Of a DNA stretch of 64,000 nucleotides, positions 27,530-35,223 are shown piece by piece. The notes under the pieces are model-generated. The model was not told where the DNA came from and did not search any database. It was given only the letters and a program-made list of their open reading frames with translations. Both the position numbers and the translations under genes were made by a program. Position 1 is the first letter of the stretch; every line of letters starts with the position of its first letter. The stretch lies in the IMG/VR virus record IMGVR_UViG_3300042350_002797, positions 248,001 to 312,000 of that record; one strand, written 5' to 3'. Source of the stretch: a virus.

Positions 27530-29134
27530 CTACTTATTCTTTTTTTCCTGAATCTTTTGCCACAATGAATCAGGGCTTTGTTCTGAATTTTGCTTGTAAT
27601 TTAGATCATTAGATTCTTCAGTTTCCGCATCAAAATGTGCTACAGTTTCCCAAGGTAGTTTATCTATAAGGCCTCGTTCGTATAAAGAACGCTGACGCTT
27701 CAACGTATCGTGCGGATTAGATGCCTTCCATGCTCTACGAGCATCTGTATCTGCTTCCTCGTCTTCCTCGTCTATTACTCGTTGTGCCCATGTTTCTTCA
27801 TTTTCTAGAACAGGAACACTGTTAATTAGATCCTGATCTAACTTGGCTTGTCCTTCTAATGGACGTACCATTGGAAACGGATATGGCTTTTCATATTCAT
27901 TTAGATCTGCGATATCACTTGGCATTTCTGAATGCTCATCAACAGAGTCTTTAATTTGTTTGATTTGTTCTTCTGTTAAAGGACCGTCGTCTGGTTCGTA
28001 GTTATATCCATCTTCTTTTGGAATCTCTGATATCAGACGATTAGCTTCTTCGATGTCTGCTTGATCGTCTTCGATATCTTGCAATTTAGCAATTACTCTT
28101 AGACGTTTAAAAAATTGCTCTGTTTCAGGATCGATTGTGCCATACAATCCATCGACTACATCACACTCTTTATTAGGACAAAAAGGACCAATTCCTGGGG
28201 CATCCATAACTTCTGTCCTGCACTTAGGACAATGCGTTATTACTTCTTGGGGATCTCCGGTAGCCACCACAGGATTGGTTCCACCACTATCTCCCACCAC
28301 ATGTACACTATTAAGTTCGGCATCAGTATTAGCATCTTGTTCCTCCTTGACTCGTCTGAAGTATTGAAAACTGTATTGACTAGACAATAATAGAACAACT
28401 GCTAACGGATCAAAAATAACAACAATCAAAATTATGACCCAACGAACTGCACGTTCTAAAACATTTTGATCCGGATTATCGCCATACAGTAAAGCCGCAA
28501 TGTATTTAATCGGCCCTACTTCAGCCTCTACCTTGCGTAACTCGCTAGCTATTGGTGCCCGTTCTTGATTAAGAGCAGCGATTGTTTTTTGAGAACGTGC
28601 AATATCTGATTGCAGAGCAGTGCGTTCTTTGGCTTGATTGCGACGAATTTGTACAGCACGTTCAGCACCACGTTCTGTATCGCTACGACCTAACATTTGA
28701 TCAACTTGTGCATCCATTTGAGTCAATGCTCGTCTAGCCGCATCAATATTGTCACGTTCTGTTTTAATTTTCTCGTCTATAAGAGCGACTTTAGCAGCAA
28801 CATCACCGGTAGGTACGGCCTGATCTAAATGTGCTTTCGACAAATAACCAAAAATTCCCATCGATGTAATTAACATCAAAATGGATACTGCTATAAGCAG
28901 GTAAGTTTTAATTAGTCTAGGAGCAATAAACCAATTCTGTTTCAACCAAACAGTGGCAACTAATTTACTAACTTCTAATACTATTCCCATAATGGCAATA
29001 GGTACAGCCGCGGCGGCAAAAATACTTATTAGGCCTGCGACAGAATACCAAACAGCCACAGCAGAAATGGCAAGTCCGCTGAATAGAGCAAACCATGCAA
29101 TACTTTTATCAGCAAATGTAATTTTCATAGTCAA
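27530..29134 (-). CDS. Multi-pass membrane protein with coiled coil and zinc-ribbon-like motif (534 aa)
   Basis: Three to four membrane segments occupy residues 10-105, a charged coiled coil about 115-205 (ERDNIDAARRALTQMDAQ), and another membrane segment about 228-250 (WVIILIVVIFDPLAVVLLL). A CPKC...CPNKEC pair near residue 300 resembles a zinc ribbon. The tail is acidic. Proteins of this layout recur in T4-like marine phages. It could reorganise the host inner membrane; function unknown. Confidence 0.7.
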   Translation of the reverse strand: MTMKITFADKSIAWFALFSGLAISAVAVWYSVAGLISIFAAAAVPIAIMGIVLEVSKLVATVWLKQNWFIAPRLIKTYLLIAVSILMLITSMGIFGYLSKAHLDQAVPTGDVAAKVALIDEKIKTERDNIDAARRALTQMDAQVDQMLGRSDTERGAERAVQIRRNQAKERTALQSDIARSQKTIAALNQERAPIASELRKVEAEVGPIKYIAALLYGDNPDQNVLERAVRWVIILIVVIFDPLAVVLLLSSQYSFQYFRRVKEEQDANTDAELNSVHVVGDSGGTNPVVATGDPQEVITHCPKCRTEVMDAPGIGPFCPNKECDVVDGLYGTIDPETEQFFKRLRVIAKLQDIEDDQADIEEANRLISEIPKEDGYNYEPDDGPLTEEQIKQIKDSVDEHSEMPSDIADLNEYEKPYPFPMVRPLEGQAKLDQDLINSVPVLENEETWAQRVIDEEDEEADTDARRAWKASNPHDTLKRQRSLYERGLIDKLPWETVAHFDAETEESNDLNYKQNSEQSPDSLWQKIQEKKNK

Positions 29135-29541
29135 TATTTATCGATGAATTTCCATGTTTTAGTGCTGTTATAATAACATGCAGTATCTTCAAAACTTTTT
29201 TCGTCAGCACCTAGACGAACCCAACTGTGTACACGTCGACAAATATTACCATTACCAGGATAGGTATAAACTACTCTAGCTTTGCCTTGAGCATCAGTTC
29301 GATCATTAAACCATTCTACTGACTCTCCATTTTCAAGATTATTCAATGCATGATAAACTGCATGTGAGTGTAGATTTTGATCTTGTGGTTTTAATTTTGT
29401 ACCAAAAAATTTAGAAAGGTTATATGCCATACCCAGTAAAGAATCATTACTCATCCAATGATTATTTACAGGTCCTTGCCAGCTTTGAGCATAGCTATTG
29501 GTACATACTAGGATGAGGCACAACTTCCCAAGTACCATCAT
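29131..29541 (-). CDS. Exported surface-antigen-like protein (136 aa)
   Basis: The signal peptide MMVLGKLCLILVCTNSYA supports the start at 29541; the frame also opens at 29562. The mature part ALNNLENGESVEWFND...GNGNICRRVHSWVRLG...DTACYYNSTKTWKF follows the C-terminal pattern of Rickettsia-type 17-kDa surface-antigen-like proteins (two conserved Cys, ACY and W). It overlaps the upstream lipoprotein gene. Confidence 0.68.
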   Translation of the reverse strand: MMVLGKLCLILVCTNSYAQSWQGPVNNHWMSNDSLLGMAYNLSKFFGTKLKPQDQNLHSHAVYHALNNLENGESVEWFNDRTDAQGKARVVYTYPGNGNICRRVHSWVRLGADEKSFEDTACYYNSTKTWKFIDKY

Positions 29542-29836
29542 ATTTCTTACATGCATAACCACGCCTTTCTACTGGTCGATTGTTTAATGTAATAAAGTAT
29601 TTGTATTCTCCACAGTCTTGTGCCATACCACTTTGAGCATGAAATAATCTATCAACTTTATTGTCGTTGCACTTCATTACTTCTACTGTTTGGCCATCAA
29701 CAGTTTTACCGGATTTATCTTTAACAATACGTGTTTCAGTTTTTATGTCACAGTACTGATCAGGTATGTTAGCTCGAGGAGTATAGGTAGTACAGCCTGA
29801 TAGAGCTATACTACCTATTAACAAATAGCGTATCAT
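29495..29836 (-). CDS. Lipoprotein (113 aa)
   Basis: The lipobox SIALSGC predicts lipidation at Cys15 after a short signal. The mature protein has further cysteines (YCDIKTE, VMKCND, DCGEY, ACKKYDG). No family recognised. It is in an operon between the LPP20-like lipoprotein and the surface-antigen-like protein, with overlaps on both sides, implying a joint envelope role. Confidence 0.7.
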   Translation of the reverse strand: MIRYLLIGSIALSGCTTYTPRANIPDQYCDIKTETRIVKDKSGKTVDGQTVEVMKCNDNKVDRLFHAQSGMAQDCGEYKYFITLNNRPVERRGYACKKYDGTWEVVPHPSMYQ

Positions 29837-30447
29837 TATTTGTTACGATTCTTAGTTTGGTTTAAAAGTTCACCAGCGACTTCGTTAACATTTTTGCCGG
29901 CATGCTTACGTTCACTACGTTCAACTCTGGCATCGTATTCCTTAGCCATAGCTTCTACATCTTTCTTGGTAATTTTCATTAACACGAAAGCACGGTAGTG
30001 AGCAGTGTCTGGATTATACACAATCATTTTCTTATCTACAGCATAAGTTCGAAGTACACTTTCTGCGATAAGATTAACAATTACGTCTTGACCTTGTTGA
30101 AATGCTTCTAGTTTTTCTGGCCCACCTTCTTCATCATAGATGATAGTAGTTCGATTGTTCATTTCTCCTGTAATGCGATCAAGAACTTTGGCCTTGGCTT
30201 TAAGCGTAGCTTTCTTTAGAGCCATTTCCATACTAGGACTGACATCTTCTGCTACTGCATAGAGATATCCTTCTTTGTCCCAAAACTTCCAACCATCTTT
30301 AGATTCTTTACCTACATCAGAATGTTCTAAATACCAATTAGGAACTTCACGTTTAGTTACATTTTCGGTACGTAATGGTTCCATACTGGTAGTGCCGCAA
30401 GCAGCAAGGATTGATGTTAACGAAACTACTACAAGAGCCTTTTTCAT
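29836..30447 (-). CDS. LPP20/FlgP-like lipoprotein (203 aa)
   Basis: Lipobox SILAACG gives lipidation at Cys17. The mature domain (WYLEHSDVGKES, LYAVAEDVSPSMEMALKKATLKAKAKV, then YRAFVLMKI) matches LPP20-type outer-membrane lipoproteins, in which an A-E-D-x-S helix packs on a beta-sheet. It is first in the lipoprotein cassette and follows the promoter at 30495-30523. It may modify the outer membrane of the infected cell. Confidence 0.75.
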   Translation of the reverse strand: MKKALVVVSLTSILAACGTTSMEPLRTENVTKREVPNWYLEHSDVGKESKDGWKFWDKEGYLYAVAEDVSPSMEMALKKATLKAKAKVLDRITGEMNNRTTIIYDEEGGPEKLEAFQQGQDVIVNLIAESVLRTYAVDKKMIVYNPDTAHYRAFVLMKITKKDVEAMAKEYDARVERSERKHAGKNVNEVAGELLNQTKNRNK

Positions 30448-30476
30448 ATTTGCCTTTCAAAGTGTGTGTATAAAAG

Positions 30477-30512
30477 AAAACCTCTACAGTACCAAGTATA
30501 CTGCAGAGGTTG
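30477..30512 (-). terminator. Hairpin overlapping the lipoprotein promoter
   Basis: AACCTCTGCAGTA pairs with TACTGTAGAGGTT, followed by TTTTC. It terminates the upstream lysis transcripts and contains the -10 box of the next promoter. Confidence 0.6.
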
Positions 30513-30523
30513 GTAAATGTCAA
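30495..30523 (-). promoter_or_regulatory. Promoter of the lipoprotein cassette
   Basis: TTGACA, 17-base spacer, TATACT; the -10 lies within the 30477-30512 dyad. Confidence 0.7.
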
Positions 30524-30533
30524 TGTATTTTGG

Positions 30534-30845
30534 TTATTTAAAAAATATCAGCATCATTAAGACACTTTGAACGATAAATCCGAAACCAATAGTTGCTACA
30601 TTTAACATGTCTTTTACAATGACTGCTTTTAAAAATAGCAGCGTCAATGCGCCCCAAGTTAGCAGAACTAAATCTACACTGGGCAGTCTATCTGTTAAAC
30701 TCATACTAACTGCTATCAAACTAGGGATAGTAGCAGCATGTAACATAATATTGGCTAACCAAGCCATTGTTTCAGAACTAATAATGCCAATTTTTTTGGT
30801 TATAACAAATTTAGCATGTTCATATAAACGATTAAATCTTGACAT
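30534..30845 (-). CDS. Small multi-pass membrane protein, possible holin (103 aa)
   Basis: The start at 30845 (MSRFNRLYEHAKF) is preferred. Three hydrophobic segments lie at about residues 25-47, 57-75 and 80-102, the last ending at the C-terminus (MLMLIFFK type). Its gene overlaps the 3' end of the cell-wall hydrolase gene by 14 bases. A holin or lysis-membrane role is inferred only from size, topology and this neighbour. Confidence 0.5.
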   Translation of the reverse strand: MSRFNRLYEHAKFVITKKIGIISSETMAWLANIMLHAATIPSLIAVSMSLTDRLPSVDLVLLTWGALTLLFLKAVIVKDMLNVATIGFGFIVQSVLMMLIFFK

Positions 30846-31407
30846 TTCGATCCCTATAAAAAATGTGATTACCAATTACGCCAATTCTTTCTTTGCCCCA
30901 ATTTGGATTGACATATACAGCATGAAAGTACATGGCATCTTTCATAGAACTTAATCTAAAGTTTTCTAAAAGAACTTTTTTAGCAACTTCATAACTTTCT
31001 TTATAAAGTTCAGGGTGCTTAATCCTTGGTCGGCCACCGTTTTCACAGTACCAACTAAATTGACAAACTACTTTTTCCATAAAAATAGTTTTTTGGTAAA
31101 CTACTTGGCAAATATCGTTAGGAAAATTTGGATGCTTTGATCTATTCAAAGTTACCTGGGCCACTGCCACTTTTCCTTCAAACGACTCACTGCCTGATTC
31201 AAAATAAATGTTTCGAGCTAGACATTCTAGTTGACGCTCTCTATCTTTGAGAGCTACAAGTTCTCGATTTTTAGATTCGATTTTTGCTTGAGTAGCTAAT
31301 TCAACTCTTTGATAATGGGCTATACGATTTTTAGTAATAGCCTGTATTGCTGATCCTACTAAGAATACACCCAGCACGAGCATACCGATTCTTAGATATT
31401 TTTCCAT
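30832..31407 (-). CDS. Signal-anchored cell-wall hydrolase, SleB family (191 aa)
   Basis: An N-terminal membrane anchor (IGMLVLGVFLVGSAIQAI) and short coiled coil precede a Hydrolase_2/SleB domain: CLARNIYFESGSESFEGKVA (catalytic-type Glu), VAQVTLNRSKHPNFP, CQFSWYC and YFHAVYVNPNW. SleB-like enzymes cleave peptidoglycan. GGAGG precedes the ATG. It is the likely endolysin of this phage. Confidence 0.85.
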   Translation of the reverse strand: MEKYLRIGMLVLGVFLVGSAIQAITKNRIAHYQRVELATQAKIESKNRELVALKDRERQLECLARNIYFESGSESFEGKVAVAQVTLNRSKHPNFPNDICQVVYQKTIFMEKVVCQFSWYCENGGRPRIKHPELYKESYEVAKKVLLENFRLSSMKDAMYFHAVYVNPNWGKERIGVIGNHIFYRDRNVKI

Positions 31408-31528
31408 AGTTACATCCTCCTATTATATTAATGTGTATCGCTACACACCAGCAATCCAAAAAATATTAAAAATTGCTGTAGTTTGAAAAAATCAAAACGT
31501 TAAGTAGTTATCAAAGTACATAGAATCA

Positions 31529-31912
31529 TTATCTACGCATTTTGCTAATGTCTACTGCTTCTTCATCACTGAAGATAGGCACAGCATTACTTTTATGCAT
31601 AGTGCCAATTCCTTTAACTTTAGTACCTGTGTAAACCTTTTGTTCAGGTTTAGTACAAGGGCCTCCAGTAAAAGGCAAACTAGGTATTTTGGGCTGATCC
31701 GAACCTCGATGAGCAACTTTTGGTGCCACATATACTGATGCAGACATAGCACGGTTAGCTCGTTTTTTTTCAGCTTCAATGCCCCATTTTTTCTGTAATT
31801 CTTTCCAATCGTCTTCCAATTCTCTTGCCTTACGTGCCTCTTCGGAATTTCGAAATTTACGTTTGCCTTTTCGTTTGCCTGTAGTAGTTAGCCAAGGGCC
31901 TTCGAGATGCAT
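31529..31912 (-). CDS. Conserved marine T4-like phage protein (127 aa)
   Basis: The preferred start gives MHLEGPWLTTTGKRKGKRKF, an N-terminal signature frequent in aquatic T4-like phages. A basic helix-rich region follows, then a Pro-rich middle and a short acidic C-terminal segment. Function unknown. The frame opens with GTG at 31924, but the Shine-Dalgarno GGAGAG fits 31912 better. A promoter lies at 31947-31975. Confidence 0.7.
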   Translation of the reverse strand: MHLEGPWLTTTGKRKGKRKFRNSEEARKARELEDDWKELQKKWGIEAEKKRANRAMSASVYVAPKVAHRGSDQPKIPSLPFTGGPCTKPEQKVYTGTKVKGIGTMHKSNAVPIFSDEEAVDISKMRR

Positions 31913-31946
31913 AGTCAAAATCACTCTCCAAATCGTTAAAAATGCT

Positions 31947-31975
31947 ATTATACTAGACTTTTTGGTTTTTGTCTA
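31947..31975 (-). promoter_or_regulatory. Promoter with inverted-repeat core
   Basis: TAGACA, 17-base spacer, TATAAT. CTAGAC and GTCTAG form a dyad flanking the spacer, a possible operator. Confidence 0.65.
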
Positions 31976-32299
31976 GTCTCTAATAAAATCACGACTGACT
32001 TTATATAGCAAACTTTCGTGATCGAGATTTTGAAATTCTTCACCCAATTCATACAAATCATCTGAATAGTCTGGTTGATCGAACCCTAAAATTTCAAACA
32101 ATTCTCTTTTGGTAAGCTTTTCGCCTCTCATATAGTTGACCCAAACTATAGTCATTGTGTAGCACATAAACAACTGTGCATCATTGACGATACCATGATA
32201 TTCGCACCATGATTCGGTTTGTTTTAAATAGTAATCAAAATCTTCTAACCTGTGTCTAATTTGGAATAACCAATTTTTGGTATCTTCTCTAGACCACAT
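31973..32299 (-). CDS. Hypothetical phage protein (108 aa)
   Basis: The start at 32299 (MWSREDTKNWLFQIRHRL) lies two bases after the iscA stop codon. An acidic, helical, Trp/Tyr-rich protein (DFDYYLKQTESWCEYHG) without membrane segments. No family recognised. It is co-transcribed with iscU and iscA. Confidence 0.6.
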   Translation of the reverse strand: MWSREDTKNWLFQIRHRLEDFDYYLKQTESWCEYHGIVNDAQLFMCYTMTIVWVNYMRGEKLTKRELFEILGFDQPDYSDDLYELGEEFQNLDHESLLYKVSRDFIRD

Positions 32300-32300
32300 T

Positions 32301-32621
32301 TCAAACTCTAAAAGATTCACCGCAACCGCATCGATCCTTTTCTTTGTTATTGATAAAGTCAAATCCTTCGTTAAGACCTTGACGTCGCCAATCCATGGTC
32401 ATACCATCGATATATGGTAAGTCTTTTGGATTTACAAAGATAGTAACACCGTTGCTTTCGTATGTAATTTGATCTGTGTGTGGCGTGTCTACATATTCTA
32501 ATTTATAGGCAAGTCCTGAACATCCGGTAGTTCTTACTCCTACCATTATTCCAAGACCGTGCCCTCGATTAGATAACTGCTGCTGTACTTTCTTGGCTGC
32601 TATTTCTGTTAATTGAATCAT
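32301..32621 (-). CDS. iscA: IscA/ErpA A-type Fe-S carrier (106 aa)
   Basis: The three conserved cysteines are present: GCSGLAY near residue 34 and CGCGESF at the end. MIQLTEIAAKKVQQQL and KDLPYIDGMTMDWRRQGLNEGFDF match the family. A-type carriers pass Fe-S clusters from IscU to targets. The start is embedded in the iscU gene by 53 bases in another frame, ensuring co-translation. Confidence 0.95.
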   Translation of the reverse strand: MIQLTEIAAKKVQQQLSNRGHGLGIMVGVRTTGCSGLAYKLEYVDTPHTDQITYESNGVTIFVNPKDLPYIDGMTMDWRRQGLNEGFDFINNKEKDRCGCGESFRV

Positions 32622-32991
32622 GTTTTGATTTATAATCCGATAAAGCTGCTTTTATTGCATCTTCTGCAAGAATCGAACAGTGTATTTTGACAGGTGGTAA
32701 TGCGAGCTCTTCGGCAATTTCCGAATTCTTGATGGCATTCGCTTCATCAAGACTTTTACCTTTGAGCCATGTAGTAACAAGCGACGAACTTGCAATCGCT
32801 GAGCCGCAGCCATACGTCTTGAATTTGGCATCAGTGATGATATTATCTTCTACTTTAATTTGTAATTGCAGAACATCTCCGCAAGCCGGTGCTCCTACTA
32901 ATCCTGTTCCTACAGTAGGGTCGTTCTTATCAAGTTTGCCGACATTACGAGGATTCTCATAATGATCTATAACTTGATCAGAATATGACAT
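32569..32991 (-). CDS. iscU: IscU Fe-S scaffold (140 aa)
   Basis: LVGAPACGDVLQLQI, TYGCGSAIASSS and KIHCSILAEDAI carry the three cluster cysteines and the regulatory Asp. LPPVK, the motif recognised by the HscA-type chaperone, is intact. The C-terminal extension (about 15 residues) overlaps iscA. No iscS is present, so sulfur must come from the host. GGAG lies just before, with a 20-codon ORF overlapping the start (TAATG). Confidence 0.95.
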   Translation of the reverse strand: MSYSDQVIDHYENPRNVGKLDKNDPTVGTGLVGAPACGDVLQLQIKVEDNIITDAKFKTYGCGSAIASSSLVTTWLKGKSLDEANAIKNSEIAEELALPPVKIHCSILAEDAIKAALSDYKSKHDSINRNSSQESTAAVI

Positions 32992-33053
32992 TAGCGTTTT
33001 CTCCTACTTGCTGCCTTAGTTTTTGCTGCTCTTTTGCGTAGTTGCTTTCCCAT
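32991..33053 (-). CDS. Tiny basic peptide B (20 aa)
   Basis: AAGGAGAAGTC precedes ATG. The product is almost only Lys, Arg and Ala (MGKQLRKRAAKTKAASRRKR) and its stop overlaps the iscU start. Likely nucleic-acid or ribosome binding if expressed. Confidence 0.45.
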   Translation of the reverse strand: MGKQLRKRAAKTKAASRRKR

Positions 33054-33062
33054 GACTTCTCC

Positions 33063-33134
33063 TTAGATTTTTCCTCTACGGCGTAGCACTCTACGTACCG
33101 CAGCTTTAGTTTTTGTCTTTGCTCTGTAACCCAT
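33063..33134 (-). CDS. Tiny basic peptide A (23 aa)
   Basis: GAGGA precedes ATG. The product starts MGYRAKTKTKAAVRRVLRRR, similar in composition and start to peptide B nine bases downstream, which suggests duplication. Confidence 0.45.
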   Translation of the reverse strand: MGYRAKTKTKAAVRRVLRRRGKI

Positions 33135-33151
33135 AATTTTTCCTCTTTAAA

Positions 33152-33346
33152 TTATTTAGTTTTGGACTCTTTACGTTCGTTCTTAACTGCGGTAACATCA
33201 TTTCTTGCTTCTTTACAGAATTTAGTCAATTCTTGAAGTCCTTTACGCACACGGGTTCCAGCACTGCCTACGCCCTTGTCGTAGAATTTTTCAAAATCAC
33301 TTTCCATCGATTCTACTAATTTTACTAATTCTTGATACTTACTCAT
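33152..33346 (-). CDS. Histone H1-like Hc1-type protein (64 aa)
   Basis: MSKYQELVKLVESMESDF and GSAGTRVRKGLQELTKF match the helical Hc1 domain found in many bacteria (AGTRVRKGLQEL-type core). Members bind nucleic acid or act as small structural proteins. The basic C-terminus (NERKESKTK) supports DNA binding. It overlaps the phosphatase gene end by 8 bases. Confidence 0.75.
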   Translation of the reverse strand: MSKYQELVKLVESMESDFEKFYDKGVGSAGTRVRKGLQELTKFCKEARNDVTAVKNERKESKTK

Positions 33347-33935
33347 AATCTTCTCCTTGTGTAATTATGTTATAAATTTGTTTCCAATTTTTGACTACAG
33401 GGTATGGACATTCGTGTTTCATATTGTGTCCATGTTCTACTAAAATACTTTTAAGTCCTAGTGCATGTCCAAGATCAGCATTGATAGGTTTATCTTCAAT
33501 CCAATACAATCCACTGTTCTTGTATTCAGACAGTGCATCATCTTTATCTGCACCAGTATCTAAAAAAACGAATTTTTCAAATGCTGTGGAACCAAATATT
33601 TTTTTAATATTCATTTCTCTAAGCTTTTGAGCATTTGTATCATTACTTAGACTAGTTATACAATGAAACTTAAATCCGTGTTCTTCATGTAAACGTTTTA
33701 CATAATATGTAGCATCTCTTAGACTAGGAAGAAAGCCAATTGCTGCACTTTCATTGAATATTCTAATCAATTTTTTAGCTTCGTATTGATCCAAATCTTC
33801 GTACTGGTCGTGTAAGTAATAACTGTGTTTTCCATTTGGTTTGCTAACGTAACCACGTTCGGACATCCAGACATGAAATGCCCATTCCCAATCGAGGATA
33901 ACTCCATCTGCGTCTGTAAGTATGATTTTTTCCAT
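33339..33935 (-). CDS. HAD-like 5'(3')-nucleotidase-type phosphatase (198 aa)
   Basis: MEKIILTDADGVILDWEW carries the DxDG nucleophile motif, SLSNDTNAQK gives motif II, and YWIEDKPINADLG the acidic motif IV. The start at 33935 follows a perfect promoter by only six bases after the -10, so the mRNA is predicted leaderless. The frame is open further upstream into the PAAR gene. A role in nucleotide or sugar-phosphate turnover is likely; substrate unknown. Confidence 0.8.
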   Translation of the reverse strand: MEKIILTDADGVILDWEWAFHVWMSERGYVSKPNGKHSYYLHDQYEDLDQYEAKKLIRIFNESAAIGFLPSLRDATYYVKRLHEEHGFKFHCITSLSNDTNAQKLREMNIKKIFGSTAFEKFVFLDTGADKDDALSEYKNSGLYWIEDKPINADLGHALGLKSILVEHGHNMKHECPYPVVKNWKQIYNIITQGEDYE

Positions 33936-33941
33936 ACTTAA

Positions 33942-33970
33942 AGTATATGTTAGATTTTTATTAATGTCAA
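33942..33970 (-). promoter_or_regulatory. Leaderless-type promoter of the phosphatase operon
   Basis: TTGACA, 17-base spacer, TATACT, then six bases to ATG (33935). Confidence 0.75.
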
Positions 33971-34257
33971 CCACCTGCAAATACGTTTGGTGAACCTGCT
34001 GCCACTGCGGTGCAACCAGAAAGACCATCCCCTATTCTTCCACATCCTTTATTGTTCACTTTGACTGTACTGCTACCTGCGGCGATTGGAGCAGAGTGTG
34101 CTGGGCAAGGACTACCTGGTAATAAATGAACTGTATTCACATCCCCTTGTCTACTTACAGGTTTGTTGTTAACAAAAACGTTACCGGATCCTACTGCCCT
34201 GACCATACCAGAGCAGTGCGCAACATCTGCATCACCAATTCTTGTAACTGCTGGCAT
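33967..34257 (-). CDS. PAAR-domain tail-spike tip protein (96 aa)
   Basis: MPAVTRIGDADVAHCSG, the NVFVNNKPVSRQGD repeat and NKGCGRIGDGLSGC are PAAR hallmarks with zinc-binding His/Cys. In T4 the equivalent gp5.4 caps the gp5 spike that pierces the outer membrane. It is encoded next to virion-type proteins at 34259-35222. Confidence 0.93.
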   Translation of the reverse strand: MPAVTRIGDADVAHCSGMVRAVGSGNVFVNNKPVSRQGDVNTVHLLPGSPCPAHSAPIAAGSSTVKVNNKGCGRIGDGLSGCTAVAAGSPNVFAGG

Positions 34258-34258
34258 A

Positions 34259-34711
34259 TTAACTTCCTTTGTAATTATAATTGGCCATAAATTGCCTCAT
34301 CGCTTCTAACGGATTTAATACTTGTTGTGTTACTGTTAGAGTTGAATTTCCATTGACAGTTAAAACATAAGTTCTTATTTCTGACTGTCGCTGATCTTGA
34401 GCTAATTCAAACAAATTTTTATCAGGAGGCATATTACCTCGACTTACTACAGAAATAGGAGTAGTAGTTAAATCACTTTCTCCTGGCTCTGTATATTTAA
34501 AAGTGTCTGTAAATGTAAATTCATATTTTCCGCTAATAACTACAGACGAAGCCCCTCCTGTTATATTAATTCCAGGTTCAGAAGGAGATCCTGAAAGAAT
34601 AGCAGAAACAGAAGAAATAGTTTCAAGCATATCAGGAACAATGTTTATTGTTACTGTAAAAGTTTCACCTATTGTTACAGGAGTTAATGTAGCAGGACTA
34701 GCCGAGGCCAT
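34259..34711 (-). CDS. Hypothetical virion-type protein (150 aa)
   Basis: Beta-rich, Thr/Ser-rich (VTIGETFTVTINIVPDM, KYEFTFTDTF, TYVLTVNGNSTLTV), one base from the PAAR gene. It resembles Ig-like or baseplate accessory domains but no family is certain. Confidence 0.6.
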   Translation of the reverse strand: MASASPATLTPVTIGETFTVTINIVPDMLETISSVSAILSGSPSEPGINITGGASSVVISGKYEFTFTDTFKYTEPGESDLTTTPISVVSRGNMPPDKNLFELAQDQRQSEIRTYVLTVNGNSTLTVTQQVLNPLEAMRQFMANYNYKGS

Positions 34712-34907
34712 GGTTTTTATTTTCCTTGTCTATTAACATTTGTAATCTTTTATGCCATTTTTCTATTTCTTCATGTTGCTCATGTGTATGTGGACCATCT
34801 GGTATTTCAGGCACGAACTCTATAATGTGATCGAAATCATCAGGAATAGATTCCCAAGTAGTAAATGTTTTTAATTCTTCATTAATTAAAAAAACAAACT
34901 TGTGCAT
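34698..34907 (-). CDS. Hypothetical protein (69 aa)
   Basis: A small, acidic, His-rich soluble protein (GPHTHEQHEEIEKWHKRL). Overlaps the next gene by 14 bases and abuts the LSm-like gene. No family recognised. Confidence 0.6.
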   Translation of the reverse strand: MHKFVFLINEELKTFTTWESIPDDFDHIIEFVPEIPDGPHTHEQHEEIEKWHKRLQMLIDKENKNHGLG

Positions 34908-35222
34908 TTAAGTTATGATACTTCCTGCACTTACTGGTTGAATACCTGTAGTTTGGAATACATATTGATTAGCTATTTCTTTGTCAGGTTCTGCAATCAC
35001 AGTAACTAAACTTTTATTAAAGTTTAATTTACTGTCAGGATTAACAGTCATGACATATGGAGCCATTCCTATGCCTTTTTGGCTCATGGCTAGCATTACT
35101 ACTTTTTCTAAAGTTATTGTACTCAAATCTTCCGATATATATTTTCCGATAACTTCTTCACCTGCTGACAACTTTAATGTTACTACGTCGCCGTCACTAA
35201 ATTTTGATTTTTCAAATAACAT
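34908..35222 (-). CDS. LSm-like conserved phage protein (104 aa)
   Basis: DGDVVTLKLSAGEEVIGKYISEDLSTITLEKVVML has the strand pattern of an Sm/Hfq-like fold (two strands with G-x-E-V-I-G turn). APYVMTVNPD follows. The family is common in marine T4-like phages with unknown function. Sm-like RNA binding is inference from the pattern only. Confidence 0.6.
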   Translation of the reverse strand: MLFEKSKFSDGDVVTLKLSAGEEVIGKYISEDLSTITLEKVVMLAMSQKGIGMAPYVMTVNPDSKLNFNKSLVTVIAEPDKEIANQYVFQTTGIQPVSAGSIIT

Positions 35223-35223
35223 A

